In this document: positions 45,778-57,400 of the stretch, one piece after another
Layout: each line of letters begins with the position of its first letter
Position numbering within the stretch: the stretch's first letter is position 1
NCBI RefSeq assembly: GCF_000224145.3
Contig: NW_004190392.2
Span: 118,609 to 182,608, forward strand
Length of the DNA stretch: 64,000 bases
Direction: 5' to 3'
Source of the DNA: Ciona intestinalis
Lineage: Eukaryota; Chordata; Ascidiacea; Phlebobranchia; Cionidae
Made by a program: the position numbers and the translations under genes
The notes under the pieces: generated by a model
The model's input: only the letters and a program-made list of their open reading frames with translations
The model's database searches: none
Told to the model about the DNA's origin: nothing

Positions 45778-48700
45778 ATGAGCGAAACGAACGAAGCAGG
45801 TATTTTGTTTACTAGTTTAGTTGAAATTTAGTTTTTTAAAGGTACTATAGTGTGTATTTTATAATTTTTTAGGTTTAGTATTTCAGAAATACTCAAATTA
45901 TAATTAAAACTTTTTTTTAAATATAATTTTAGATTATGCATTTTCTTCGTTGTTGTTCGTAAAGATACTTAAAATTATGTTATTAAGAAAATGTTAGACA
46001 GTGTAACTTATTGCCAATATAATAAGTTAAGAATGAAACAAAACATCAGTGTTAACGACTGTCATTGGCCACCGCATGGATAAAGCAATATACATTAATT
46101 CCCATTACATACATTCAAGTTACATTCATTCATTCTTGTATTACAGAAACCAGTGCATACATGGCTGACTCCACAACAAAACCCCATCTAATGCCAGGAG
46201 GTCCATACACCTCATCGAACTTTATTGTCCAGTGTTTATATAAGATATCTACCGTATGCCTAACACCTTGGTCCCACATTCTCGACCGGTTACTTGCCAT
46301 GTTTATACGAACATCTGAGACCTCGAGAGGAAGTATTTTAAGCTTCTGTATAAAAGTGAGTATTTTTACCGTCTATTTTCTATATGGTTGAAGCCCTTTT
46401 TAAAAGACCTAAGATTTAGAACTGATTTTTATATTCAGTAGCCTAGTTTTGTTTTGTATTTTTACGAAAAATTTATAAACAAAATTGAATGTGTAATATC
46501 ATTAGGTAGCATGTCCATACATAGTCTTAAAACAGCAAAATTATGAACTGTCTATTTGGTTAGGTAATTTAAATAATCCAAGTGCATGTTAAACGTTTGC
46601 ATGTGTGTAGCTGTTTAAATTAGCACCTTAACTTGACATATAGTGATCAGACACAGCTCTAATAGGAAAGGTTCTTTTATTATTAGCGTTTCGCAATACA
46701 CACTGAACATGCAGTTAAACTTTTTCGCTGTAAGTACCATGCAGCTGATTAAATTAACCCATAAATATTTGATGTACAGGCTTTCCTATTATTGATTGTT
46801 CTGCTCTGCCTAACCCCAATTGCTATCTTTGCGTTTATTATATGGTTTCCTCTGCAATGGTTCAGACCACGATCTTTTTCCTATATATCTCCACACACTG
46901 AGAAGTAAGTTTGATTCCAAGGGGTGTGTCCATTGTTTATTTTCTACCAAATGTGGTTGTAGTATGTATAGGTGTAACTTTAGGAGTACATAGGGTGATT
47001 TTTCAATTAATTTTAAAACATGGGTTGGAATTATATACTTAGCACTCCATTGTTAAGATTAAAACAGTTTTGACCCTGCTGGTATGTGTATATACATGCA
47101 AGCAGTGAAGCAGATATTCCACATTTGCACTTGGGTATTTATTTGAGCACCCACATTTCGACCCCCTATACAGGTCTATATCTTCATTAGGGTGAATGGG
47201 ACTCAACAGATCTCTATAGGAGATCAAAGCGTTGGTAGGCAGATAAATACAGCTGATTTACAAAACATTTGAAAACAATATATAAATTTTTAATATATGA
47301 TATGCCTGACAGCATCAGTACCTATATTACTGCTTGTACTTACAAACTTTTTATGTTTAGGGAGAGTTCATCATCTGGGAAATACGAACGTGTTTTTCTA
47401 TCCAACCGTCTTTCCCCTAGTGTGTCCAGCATTACTTCTGCCCCTCAGTCAGCAAGAGGCGCCCAAACTTTCAGTGTTATGTCGGCTAACCTGTGTTTGA
47501 TGCCTGAGTTTATTGCTCATATTAATAACTTGACTAACTCGGTGACAAGGGGCAAAAAAATGGCGGCTTTTTTCTGCGGAGAGCCAGTTCCGAGAGCTAA
47601 AGTAAACCAAGGGGTTGGGGAAGGGGTGTCAAAACCTACTGAGACAGATTTTTTAGTTGCTACTTTAAGTACCGAGTCAGTTAGCACTGGTGGAAGAGAA
47701 TACGAACCTATAGGTACGTTCAAATCTGTAAAAAAATTTGGAAATTCTCATATCTGTAAAAAGCTTCGGAAATATTCATAATGTAACAGACAAAAATCAT
47801 AGTGTACTCAGTAGGAGAAATCATCTATATTTTGCCTATAATGTCAATTGGTAAAACCACTACACCAGTATCTAATCTGATTATATCCCCTACTTATCCC
47901 ACTACTAATTGAAATACATGCTATACAGCGGGTGAAAATATTGATTCTCGAAGCATTACATCAGCTCAGTGGAGCATAACAAGCAAAGAACGGACAGTGT
48001 CCGAAAATTTCTCGTTTATTGCTGATTTCCTTTGTTTGCAAGAAGTTTTTGACGGAAGATCTACTAACCAACTTATTCAGGGCCTGAAAAGAAAGTAAGA
48101 GATAAAAATATGGCCTGTATATCATAGGTGCTTGCTTATAGCATGTTGTTTTTATTCCATTGGGTTAGTTAAATGTTTTTGCAAATTATAATGTAATTCC
48201 CAATTTCCAAGTTTTTTTTTTAATCATAGTTGCTCTTATGGGTGCAAAGTATGAGTAGGCGATGCATACTTACAAAATTATAGCATTGAAGCTGCCTCTG
48301 TATTCAAATTAACACAAATGACTGTTTTAAAACAGCTTGTATATCTTACTTGATAATCACACCAAAGTATTATGATGTCACAATTGTAATATGTCATAAT
48401 TGGCCCGCCTTCGCACAGCGTTGTTAAATTACTATGACTACAGTTACTCACAATATGTTTTTCGTGAATCATCGACTGTCGTTGCCCAGCCACGCGAGGA
48501 TAAATAAGTAACATATGTTGCAACTTCTAAGCGAGCACAAAGTGTATGAAACAGAACACCACTGTTATAACGACCGTCCTTGCCCCACCATGCGAGCATA
48601 AATAAGTTTCATTCATTCATAATTATAACCCCAAAATTTCCTAAATACCTTGTTTTCCACAGGTACCCTTATATAATATACGACGTTTCCCAACCTCTAC

Positions 48701-51083
48701 ATAATTGTCGAATGACATTACTTGGCAGTGGTTTATGTATAGCCAGCTTGCACCCCTTCATTGATATTTCATTCAAGCCATACCCAGATGGCCACAATGA
48801 TGATAAATTAGCTTGCAAAGGTCTCTTAATGACAAAGGTAACCTAATGCTCTAAATGATAAAAAAAACACTTTGATTTATATGTAAATAATGAAATCGTT
48901 CAATTTTTTAACAATAATATGTCATTTGGAAAAATATTTTGGCTGTGCTTTTTTGTATAGACACTTGACAACAATGTAAAACTTTTTTCAATGTGTAAAA
49001 CTGCTGTGGTAAACACATACTTTTACCCAGTTTTAATGTACACTAACACTAACTAAGTACTTCACGGAACAATATTTTGATTTTCTGTGATTTTTTAGGT
49101 TTTCCTTGGTAAAGATGACAGGGGTCATGATCTTGTTGGTTACCTAGCAACCACTCACCTTCAAGCTTGGTCCCACTCTCATGCCTCTACTGTTCGTTGC
49201 AAACAACTCGACAGTATTTATTCCTGGATGGAAGAATTTAAGTTAAAGTAAGAGTAAAACCAGCAATAAGAGGTTATATAAGTTACATACGTACGTGGTA
49301 ACATATAAGCGGGCACGAGGTGTGGCCGTGGGGAACAGCGCACCCGTGTCATAACGACTGTCTTTACCCCGCCGAGCGAGAGAAAAACAGTGCCAATCGA
49401 AAACTTGTGTTTAAATTTCATTTTAACTTCTAGTTCAGCAACTCGAGATGGTAATACATCAGAAAAAGTTCTGTTTAATGTTATAACTGGAGACTTCAAC
49501 TTTGACAAAGCAAGTTACTACGATTTAAATGAACAAAGATGTCAGTTTCTCCAACAATTCATGTAAGATAAAACAGTTTTCAATAAATTTGATATCTTAA
49601 GGGGTTGTAGGCTTGTCGCCGCTACTATTGTGGACGTATGTGTCATTGGGCAAGACAGTTAACGGCAAAGACATGTCTTGAAAGTTTAAGAACCTCTTTT
49701 TTACAAGAATTATGAATTCTGGAATTGTTTTTTAAAGTTGCTACTTTTTTGGAAATTAAGAAGAAAACTTTCCTTTTTATCAAGATTCAAAAAATTCATT
49801 TTTAAATGTTTACAGTTAAATTCTTTTTAAGATTCAGTATGTTCAGTTATTTTTAAATTTTTGTGTTTATTTTTTTTCTTACAGAGACCCATGCATTGAT
49901 GAACAAAGTGGGGGACAACACAGTTGGGTTGTTGGAACTGAGTTAAACCAAACTCGTATGCACGAAGACAGAGTTAAAACTCCACGTGGTTTACAAAGGT
50001 GTGTATGGCAGAAATAACTAGATATGGTACAGTGATAATTAGTATGTGCGCTGACTGTAACCTAGAGGTTATGGGTTCGAGGCTTGTTGCTGCTACCATT
50101 GTGGGCGTACATTTCCTTGGGCAAGAGACTTTTTTTCCAACTCAGTGGTCACAAATTGGTTGTACAAATTGTCAGCCATAAATAAAAAGAAAAAATTTAA
50201 ATAATCACCCACAAAGTAACATACACAAAGTTTATGAAACAGAACAACCATGTTAAAACAACTATCATTGCCTTGCCACACAGATATAAAACAATTCTTA
50301 TTTATCATAACTCATATACAATATTGTTTAGCATTATTTTATTTAAATTATCTTATATACTAGAAAGTAACATATGTGGTAACTGTGGTATGTGGTAAGC
50401 GGGTACAAGGTGTATGAAACAGAACACCCGTGTTATAACGACTGTCGTTAAGTTTTATACAATATTTTATAGACCCTTTATTGTAATTTGTAATTAAATT
50501 TCCCTTACATATAGAATGTTGGTATCTGAGTTAGAGCGTTGTAGATATGTTGCGTCAACCACACCAACTAAAAACAGCTTACAAAAACCACAAGACGGAA
50601 AAAGGAAAATTGATTATATTTTATATGAAGAATGCCCTAATATTAATACGGTATGTGTTTTTATTTGAATAATTTATATACAAAAGATAAAAATATTTGA
50701 ACTGGATATTTAAGTGTAATTTTAATATATAGTACTGTAGGGTAAGGTGTGTACCGTTAGCACATAATATCCCATATTTGCTAGTCGTGTTTCAAATTAA
50801 CAATTTGGGAAAGACTGTAATTGCTTTAACCCAATGGTCCCTAATGGGTTGTCTTAACTGTCTTTACATTCATTTATTAGTCTCAAGTCTACAGTAATAT
50901 ATTCTATGCTGTTTGTCTACTACCAAATTGGACGATAAAAGAAAATGAAAACATTGACTTACTTTTACCATTTTGCAATGTTTTTCCTTTCAGGACATCA
51001 AAGATTTCAAGTTTTTCACTGGTTTGGCAACTTTAACAGACCATTTACCAGTAGGAATGGTCTTTTCCTGCCATGATATTTAA
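45778..51083 (+). CDS. SMPD3: Neutral sphingomyelinase 2
   Basis: Mg-dependent phospholipase C-type enzyme that cleaves sphingomyelin to ceramide and phosphocholine at the inner leaflet of plasma and Golgi membranes. Eleven exons join in phase: 45778-45799, 46147-46355, 46780-46904, 47361-47713, 47929-48094, 48663-48837, 49099-49247, 49434-49562, 49885-49998, 50515-50650 and 50994-51083, for 555 aa (human 655). Exon 3 encodes a long hydrophobic segment (AFLLLIVLLCLTPIAIFAFI), one of the two N-terminal membrane re-entrant regions. Catalytic-domain landmarks: metal-binding Glu275 in LCLQEVFD, the ITGDFNFD motif, KRKIDYILYEE and terminal LTDHLPVGM. DK-switch residues are kept (NDDKLACKG, Asp and Lys five apart). 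The linker between membrane and catalytic parts is about 100 aa shorter than in human. An in-frame ATG at 45730 would add 16 residues. AATAAA at 51147-51152. Confidence 0.95.
46035..46135 (+). mobile_element. SINE tail fragment
   Basis: In SMPD3 intron 1, ending in TTACATTCATTCATT six bases before the acceptor of exon 2. Confidence 0.55.
48470..48622 (+). mobile_element. Two SINE tails in tandem
   Basis: In SMPD3 intron 5. The second half of one tail (to GATAAATAAGTAACATATG) is followed directly by another complete tail. Confidence 0.6.
49275..49395 (+). mobile_element. SINE tail
   Basis: In SMPD3 intron 7: TTACATACGTACGTGGTAAC, GCGGGCACGAGGTGTGG. Confidence 0.6.
50024..50305 (+). mobile_element. 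tRNA-derived SINE, reference copy
   Basis: In SMPD3 intron 9. Best example of the family layout: a tRNA-like head with A-box-like and B-box (GGTTCGAGGCT) sequences, the invariant GTTGCTGCTACCATTGTGGG block, linker CCTTGGGCAAGAGACTTTT and CTCAGTGGTCACAAATTGGT, then a tail starting ATAATCACCCACAAAGTAAC. The head indicates transcription by RNA polymerase III. It resembles the composite SINE described from Ciona (Cics-1), but identity is not verified. A second tail follows at about 50370-50455. Confidence 0.75.
50729..50975. mobile_element. MITE containing a SINE fragment
   Basis: In SMPD3 intron 10. The left end (AGTACTGTAGGGTAAGGTG) and inside (CTACCAAATTGGACGATAAA) are of MITE type. Between about 50815 and 50880 sits a piece of SINE linker (AACCCAATGGTCCCTAATGG), apparently inserted later. 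Confidence 0.55.
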
Positions 51084-51284
51084 CAACATTCCAATACCAA
51101 TTTTAGCTCTTACTGTGTTCGCATTAAGCACTATTTAATATTAGTTAATAAACAGATACTTTTCACTGTTATTTATGTTGTGGGAAAATAACATAAAACT
51201 GAATCATTACAATATATACAACGAGCAATAAGCATCGTCGCTACAATAGCATAATTTTTAAAGAAAATGAAACGGAGTATTAGT

Positions 51285-51505
51285 GTGAGTGAATAAATGT
51301 AACTTAATTTATCCTCGCGTGGCCAAAAAACGACAGTCGTTATAAAACGGGTGTTTATACACCTCGCGCCAGCTTACGAGTTACCGTGTATGTTACTTCG
51401 TGGGTGATAGTGTGATAAGTTTAGGTAAAGTTGCATACGTAACTCGTAACCGGGCACGAGGTGTATGAAACACGACACCAATGTAAAAACTTCTGCTTTT
51501 ACATT
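51285..51505. mobile_element. Inverted pair of SINE tails
   Basis: A reverse tail (51285-51410) and a forward tail (about 51420-51505) face each other across a few bases, forming a large imperfect palindrome between SMPD3 and the thymosin gene. Confidence 0.6.
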
Positions 51506-52113
51506 CGTTTGTTCATATTACTGAAAAGAAATGGTTATCATCACGAGACTTTTATGTTGTTTTGCTATAATACACATGCTTGTAAAAAAGAGTTGTTTAC
51601 GTTAGCTTTGACGTAAAAACATCTCGTTTGCGTAATTTGCCAGCAAATATGGTTATTTCTATATTGTGGGCAAGGTACTGGCCGAGGATTTTGACCCATT
51701 AAGGCGTAGGAATAATAATTTTGTCACGTCCTAATAACCAGTTTGTTTTGGAAAGGTACGGATATTGACTGCGGTTTTAACCAGAAATACCGGTTTGTTT
51801 AACCTTTATTTTACCTATATCATGTTATACATTTCGTGACGTTTATACAAAAAACGGAAATTAATTTTTCTGCATCAACATAATAGGATACGCGTTTATC
51901 CTTTTGTTAATATATATATACGTAGAGGATTTAATATTTCCGTAGCGTAACTGAAACGTGAAAGGGCAAACCGGCGATTTCGTTTAGGGTAGCTGGCTTT
52001 AAAAGGACCTAGCGACTCCGTTTACTCAGAACGAGATTTCTACGTTGCAGTTTACTGGTAGCTCCATAGTGATTACTTACGAAGTATCTTCCACGATAAA
52101 AGTTACGTCTAAA
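51506..52113 (+). promoter_or_regulatory. Beta-thymosin upstream region
   Basis: No repeat in the proximal 400 bases. A TATA-like CTTTAAAAGG lies near 51990, about 125 bases upstream of the ATG, leaving room for a short leader. Nothing else identified. Confidence 0.35.
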
Positions 52114-52837
52114 ATGGGTAACAAAGCGTGTTTTTGCTTGTTTGCTTTTATTTCTAATGCTTTCTTAACTTAACCATTAATACGAACCTTTAGCTTTGAA
52201 TATATAGTTTAATACTATAGTAAACAAACAACTATTAATAACGTTCTATTAAAAGCCTATAAATAGAGGTGCATCTATGGTTTGAAAAACTTAACATAAA
52301 ATCCAATTCACCTTTGAATACTCTCAAAGCAAAATACGAGGATCTCATATTTCATATCTGATTATTTAATTAAAACCATTTAAACTTATTCGATTTTCCC
52401 ATGAATTATGTGTACCTATATATATAAGCATTTTAGTAACTGTGTCGTTTTTTTAGAACCAAAAGCATTAAACGATCTTGCGACGTTTGATAAACATAAA
52501 TTAAAGACTGTTCAAACCGAGGTCAAAAGCACTCTTCCAACTAAAACAAGTAAGTATAAGATGAGTAACTTGGGATAATGGGCCAAATTTGGCCTAAATC
52601 CTAAGACCCATAGCATGCCATGCCGCGGGACCTCACACCACGTATGCAACTTTGTGGGGAATCGTTTTTTCAGAATATTTGGACAACCCATTAGTGAACA
52701 CTGGGTTGGAGCAATCGTTGTAAGTGTCTTGCCCAAGGACACACTTATACGCCCATAATGGTAGCAGCGCTCATGTAATATAAATGTTAATTAAAAACAC
52801 TTTTACAGCAATCGATCAAGAAAAAACAGCGTCTTGA
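52114..52837 (+). CDS. Beta-thymosin
   Basis: Small actin-monomer-binding peptide of the WH2/beta-thymosin family. Three coding exons: 52114-52117 (ATG plus one base), 52457-52549 and 52809-52837. Phases and splice sites agree (ATGG|GTAACA, TTTTTTTAG, ACAA|GTAAGT, TTTTACAG). The product is 41 aa, as short as vertebrate thymosin beta-4 (43-44 aa). It aligns end to end: MEPKALNDLATFDKHKLK, then TLPTKTTIDQEKTAS against human NPLPSKETIEQEKQAGES. The central actin-binding motif, LKKTET in most members, reads LKTVQT here. One repeat only, unlike multi-repeat invertebrate thymosins. AATAAA at 52919-52924. Confidence 0.88.
52640..52775 (-). mobile_element. SINE linker and head in thymosin intron 2
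   Basis: Reverse copy: CCCATTAGTGAACACTGGGT, TAAGTGTCTTGCCCAAGGAC, AATGGTAGCAGCGC. A piece of the TATATGGGTGAGGTCC repeat precedes it (52555-52640). Confidence 0.65.
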
Positions 52838-53019
52838 AACATCACAATACTCCCGATCTAATTATATCTCATTTATCCAGAAATTACTCATCTAAAATAT
52901 GAAGCAAAACTAATCTAGAATAAACAAATGTAAAGAATGTCGTTGCCTTTCTTTTTGTACAATGTTTGTCGCGTTTATACTGCTAAAAGAATATGGTAAA
53001 AAAACAGAAGAGTAATTAA

Positions 53020-53130
53020 TGAATGTAACTGATTTAACCTCGCGTGGTGGTGCAACGACACTCGTTATTATATGGGTGTTATGTTTAATACACCTTGTGC
53101 CTGCTTACGAGCCACCACGTATACCTAACT
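53020..53130 (-). mobile_element. SINE tail
   Basis: Reverse tail beginning AATGAATGTAACTGATTTAA. Confidence 0.6.
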
Positions 53131-55159
53131 TTGTGTATGTCTGGTTTTCGGTAATCTGTATAGGAAGGATTAGTACACACTTCAGTTACCCAGCAGACTC
53201 AGGAAAACACGATTATTTAGTTCAATTCAAATACAGTATCTAAATTTATTGAACAATTATAATTATAATTAAAAAGTTAATATGGCCATATTTATACAAA
53301 TATATTGTTCAATAAGTACAAGGGTTCGCTAATTCAGTCGCCTATTCTATAAAATCAAATCACATTCAAGTTGTTATCTTGAATTTGGTCGTAAAAGATA
53401 AGATTAAAATTTCATACTCCCCAGAACGTTTCTATATTAAACCGCATGCGAGCTAGGGCGGCCCGATATTATGACGTATGAAAGCCTATGTGGCCTGTTT
53501 ACAATTGACCATCAATCATTTACTTGTAGAGCAATGCCCGCGTGTATGCCTGCTTTGGTATTCGTGAAAGCGCTTTCTATAAAGGTGCTATCACATTTGC
53601 CTAAGCATTAGAAAGCGTGTTTTGCAAAAAAGATATACCGCAGAAGGAAAGAATTTAAAAGCGTGCGGTCAGGTTATACAGCAGTGTCTGATTAAACTAC
53701 GAATAAAGATCATTATTCGTAAATAAAATGCAGACAAATAATTTGTGCTGAAACAGAAGAGCATTTCCGCCATTTTAACCAAGTGGCAAAGAATTACAAG
53801 TTTAAACCAGTATTCAGTCGAAATTAAGATTTTAAAATTGCTAATATACAACGGCAAGATGTAGTAGTCCCACGTCAGTCGCAAAGCAAGTGATATACTG
53901 TATAATATACTCCGGGACACGAGTTTGGCAATACTTATGTGTATGCCCATCGTTACCAGCTATTTAGCGTGCGAGTTTATATGGTATGTAGTATTCTTCT
54001 AACAGACAGTATACTTAGCAAGTCGACGCGAATTCTATTAAAACCGCAGCAAACGGCCTGTTAGCCTCTATTTTTTTAAGCGTACAAGATTACCGTACCG
54101 TCAAATGCCTAAACTGGAACTTAGTATTGGCGTTTTATCATTTTAAGGTTAAAAACGTAATAACAAGACGTTATACTTTATAAAGCATGAGCAGTAAAGC
54201 TGAAATGTTGGAGTTTTTACAGTAGGCGTTTAAAAGGTTTTCCTGTAAGTAAAGTGACGGTTAATTTTTTGTTAACTCGAAACAGGACGTAGCGTGTTGT
54301 TATTTTTTAGCGGTCGCGTTTTATTCCATGTGTCATATGCTCTGAGCACACAATCTCGTAAAATCTGGCGAAGCGTTTTATAAAGAGCGAAAGGCGCCTA
54401 AACCAACATGGGATATGAATGTAGAAGAATTGTTTTCAAGTGGCATCGGCGAAGAACTGAAAGTGGTATTGTACCGCGCAACGTATCCCGGATTCGCGCT
54501 TTCTTTATCAATCCATTCCACGTCACAACGCGGCCTATCTGTGACGTCATATTTCCTGATTCCAAAGCACAAAATCGTGTTTTGTCTTGCGATGTTTGTA
54601 TGCAGAACGAGTATGTAATATGTCATATGTGTATGCACGAATAGGCCTATATTCAGATAATCTGCCATTTAAACTAATTTAAACTAAAAAATAGCGATTT
54701 AGTTTGGCCTAAATCGTAGGTCCTTTGGCAAGGGCCTGACCCATATAGAATAGAATTCTGCGATTCATGCTCTAAACAGCGTTATAGTTTTACGAATTTT
54801 TTCAGCCTAGCGAATTTCTATTCTAATCAGCCGGTCGGCGTTTAATAAACAGTATTAATACAATGCAACAATAAAAGGAAATAGTTACAATCTATTGAGT
54901 GCTAACATACATTTATTTTGATTAAAACAAACGTTTCTAGTATTCGTATAGAAATCAATGAATAAAAACGCCTACAATGGTATATTCAGTGTATATAGAT
55001 TGCAATCTATATTTTTAATATTTTGTCTATTGTATAAAGGGTTCTATTGTGTACAATTTAAGTGTTTCGGCGCATCGATCATTTAGTATTGACTTAGTAA
55101 TCGGTAAATTATTCTATAGCGTTATATCGCCGACTATATACTATACTGAACAGCCATAA

Positions 55160-55350
55160 AGTACTGTAGGGCAAGATGGGATATACCGTTCGCACTTAAA
55201 TCTTATATTTCCCGATCGTGTTTTAACAATTAAAAATTAACGCTCTTTTAGAGTTGTGAAGATACGGTTATAATTTTGTAAATATTCTTTGTTTACTACT
55301 AAATGGGACGATAAAGAGAATGAAAGCATATCCCATCTTACCCCACTCTA
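55160..55350. mobile_element. MITE, full length
   Basis: Ends GTACTGTAGGGCAAGAT and TCCCATCTTACCCCACTCTA; centre TTTGTTTACTACTAAATGGG intact. Confidence 0.7.
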
Positions 55351-55656
55351 AAATAGCGCTTTAGCATACTGATTTAGAACTGGACACCTGGTTTGCCTGT
55401 AAGTGTCAACTGATTAAAGGTTTTGCCGACACTCGTTTATTACAACGCGCATAATTACTCTGATGCAATTTGAGTCGCGCGTAAAATGCCTACGCCGCTG
55501 AATAAAGCCAAGGCAAAACAACAAGCCAACAGTGTTAACAGTTAGTATAGCTGCAAGGTTTAACCCACGCCTTTTAATAGAGCTTCTTTGTTGAAACATT
55601 TTCCAGGCAGGACTAAGAAAATGATTATCAGTTTTGTAGGCTGTCAGATACTATAA

Positions 55657-55832
55657 AGTAGGCTGGGGTAAGATGGTTCATGTTTTTTATTATATTCTAT
55701 CGTCACATTGGGTAGTAAACAAAGAATATTTACAGAATTATATTACCGTAGCCTCGATACTCTAAAATCGTTGTTAATTGTTAAAAAGAGTAAGAAAATA
55801 TGGGATATAGGCGCTACAATCTTACCAGCATT
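55657..55832. mobile_element. MITE
   Basis: Left end AGTAGGCTGGGGTAAGATGG. The right end is interrupted at an (AT)n run. Confidence 0.6.
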
Positions 55833-56227
55833 ATATATATATATATATATATGTATCGGACTCTCTGTCGAACAAAGGTAAAACTGAGGTCGAAAAGCCG
55901 ATAGATTAGTTATATAGCCAAGCCAGCTCCCATCGGAGTATGCACTTTATACCCAGGTGACGTATTAATACAGAAAATCCGATTTAATCCAAACATACTT
56001 TAGTCTAATGGCCCACCGTCAGCAGAAAAATTGAATTTTCTCTCTCGCTAAGTAATTCGTTTAGCAGTGATTCGCATGGTGATCTATGCGAAATATAACG
56101 ATACAGGTGTCAAAAGTCACTTTAGGTGAATGAAAATCAGGTCAACTTATTGCATTGAATCTTTTTAGGCTTGGAATAATGCAATATGAGTCCAGAATTT
56201 AACTTAGTTAGCGCTATGGACCTATGG

Positions 56228-56423
56228 TACAGTACTTTGGGTAATATATACACACCGTTAGCGCATAATGTCCCATATTTCCCAATCGTGGTTTTAAGAA
56301 CTAACAACGCTCTTTTTAAAGTTGTGACGAAACGGGTATATAGTTCTGTAAATATTCTCTATTTACTACCAAATGAGACGATAAAAGAGAATAAAATAAT
56401 AGCATTTTACCCCAGCCTACTAT
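56228..56423. mobile_element. MITE
   Basis: Ends TACAGTACTTTGGGTAATA and TTTACCCCAGCCTACTA. Confidence 0.6.
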
Positions 56424-56528
56424 ATATGCAGTTAAGGTATGTATAAACAAGTCGACAGACACAGACCAACTTTTATTTAACAGTATATGAGCTAATTTAG
56501 ACATCAGGAAGATTTAGGTAGGCAGAAA

Positions 56529-56746
56529 TAGGTTAGGGTAAGATGTAATATCTTTGCATTCTCTTTTACCGTTCTGTTTGGTAGTAAACAAAGAATATTT
56601 ACAGAGTTATATAACCGTATCATATAACGACTCCTATATAACCGTACCATAAAAACGACTCCTTAAGAGCGTTGTTAAAATTTTAAAACACGATTAGGAA
56701 ATATGGGATAATATGTGCTAAAGGTATCCATCTTACGCCACAGTGA
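56529..56746. mobile_element. MITE with internal duplication
   Basis: The central TATATAACCGTA...CGACTCC block is present twice in tandem (about 56612-56660). Confidence 0.6.
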
Positions 56747-57183
56747 TTATATATAGTCTTTTAAAGTCAAGCCAACTAAGTCCTGTTAATAATATAGCAA
56801 TAAGATTATGTTTTTGAATATAATGTTTATCGACGCTTTGTAGTGAGACCAGCTATTTCAATAAAATGATTTTCAAAATCGATTACTATGACAAAAAATC
56901 AATTAAATTTAAATACGTTGCCCGTATAGTGGACAAGGTCCAAGCCAAAGTTCAAAAATTGTCAGAATAAAAATCGTTGGCTTGATTGCGTCGGTTATAT
57001 AATTCGTTTAGCTTAATTTCTGAATGGTTTTCGTTACGAGAATCGTCCGACTTTTATGCGCATCACTATAGATCAGGGCCAGATTTTACAGGACTTTTTG
57101 GAGTCATTTTTAAAAAATGACGTCGTTTCATAGCAGGTTAACTTTAAAGTTTTATTTCTGTAGTTTAAGCTTTTTGACAATGT

Positions 57184-57371
57184 AATACTATGGGGTAAGA
57201 TGGGATACCGTTAGCACATAATATCCCATATTTACCGATCGATTTTTGAACTATTAACAACGTTTATTCAGAAAGGCTACGGTTAAATATTTATGTAAAC
57301 ATCTTCGTATATTACCACCAAATTAGAAAAGAAAATAGAATAATCATGTCCCATCTTACCCACCCTACTAT
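57184..57371. mobile_element. MITE next to the GALNT start
   Basis: Full copy (ACTATGGGGTAAGATGGG to CATCTTACCCACCCTACTA) ending 30 bases before the GALNT ATG, so it occupies the proximal promoter or leader region. Confidence 0.7.
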
Positions 57372-57400
57372 ATGCTAATTTTGCAGGTCAGTAGGTAAAC

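Larger units (their letters stand above)
52838..57183. other. Intergenic, thymosin to GALNT
   Basis: Contains a SINE tail (53020-53130, -), four MITEs (55160-55350, 55657-55832, 56228-56423, 56529-56746) and AT-rich single-copy DNA. At 54408-54644 (+) a 78-codon ORF with a TTTATAAAG 31 bases upstream ends in CDVCMQNEYVICHMC, but no family is recognised. Confidence 0.45.

Noticed and set aside
47297-47723. Overlapping ORFs in other frames and on the minus strand
   Set aside because: Shadows of SMPD3 exon 4, whose frame fits splice phases and family motifs.
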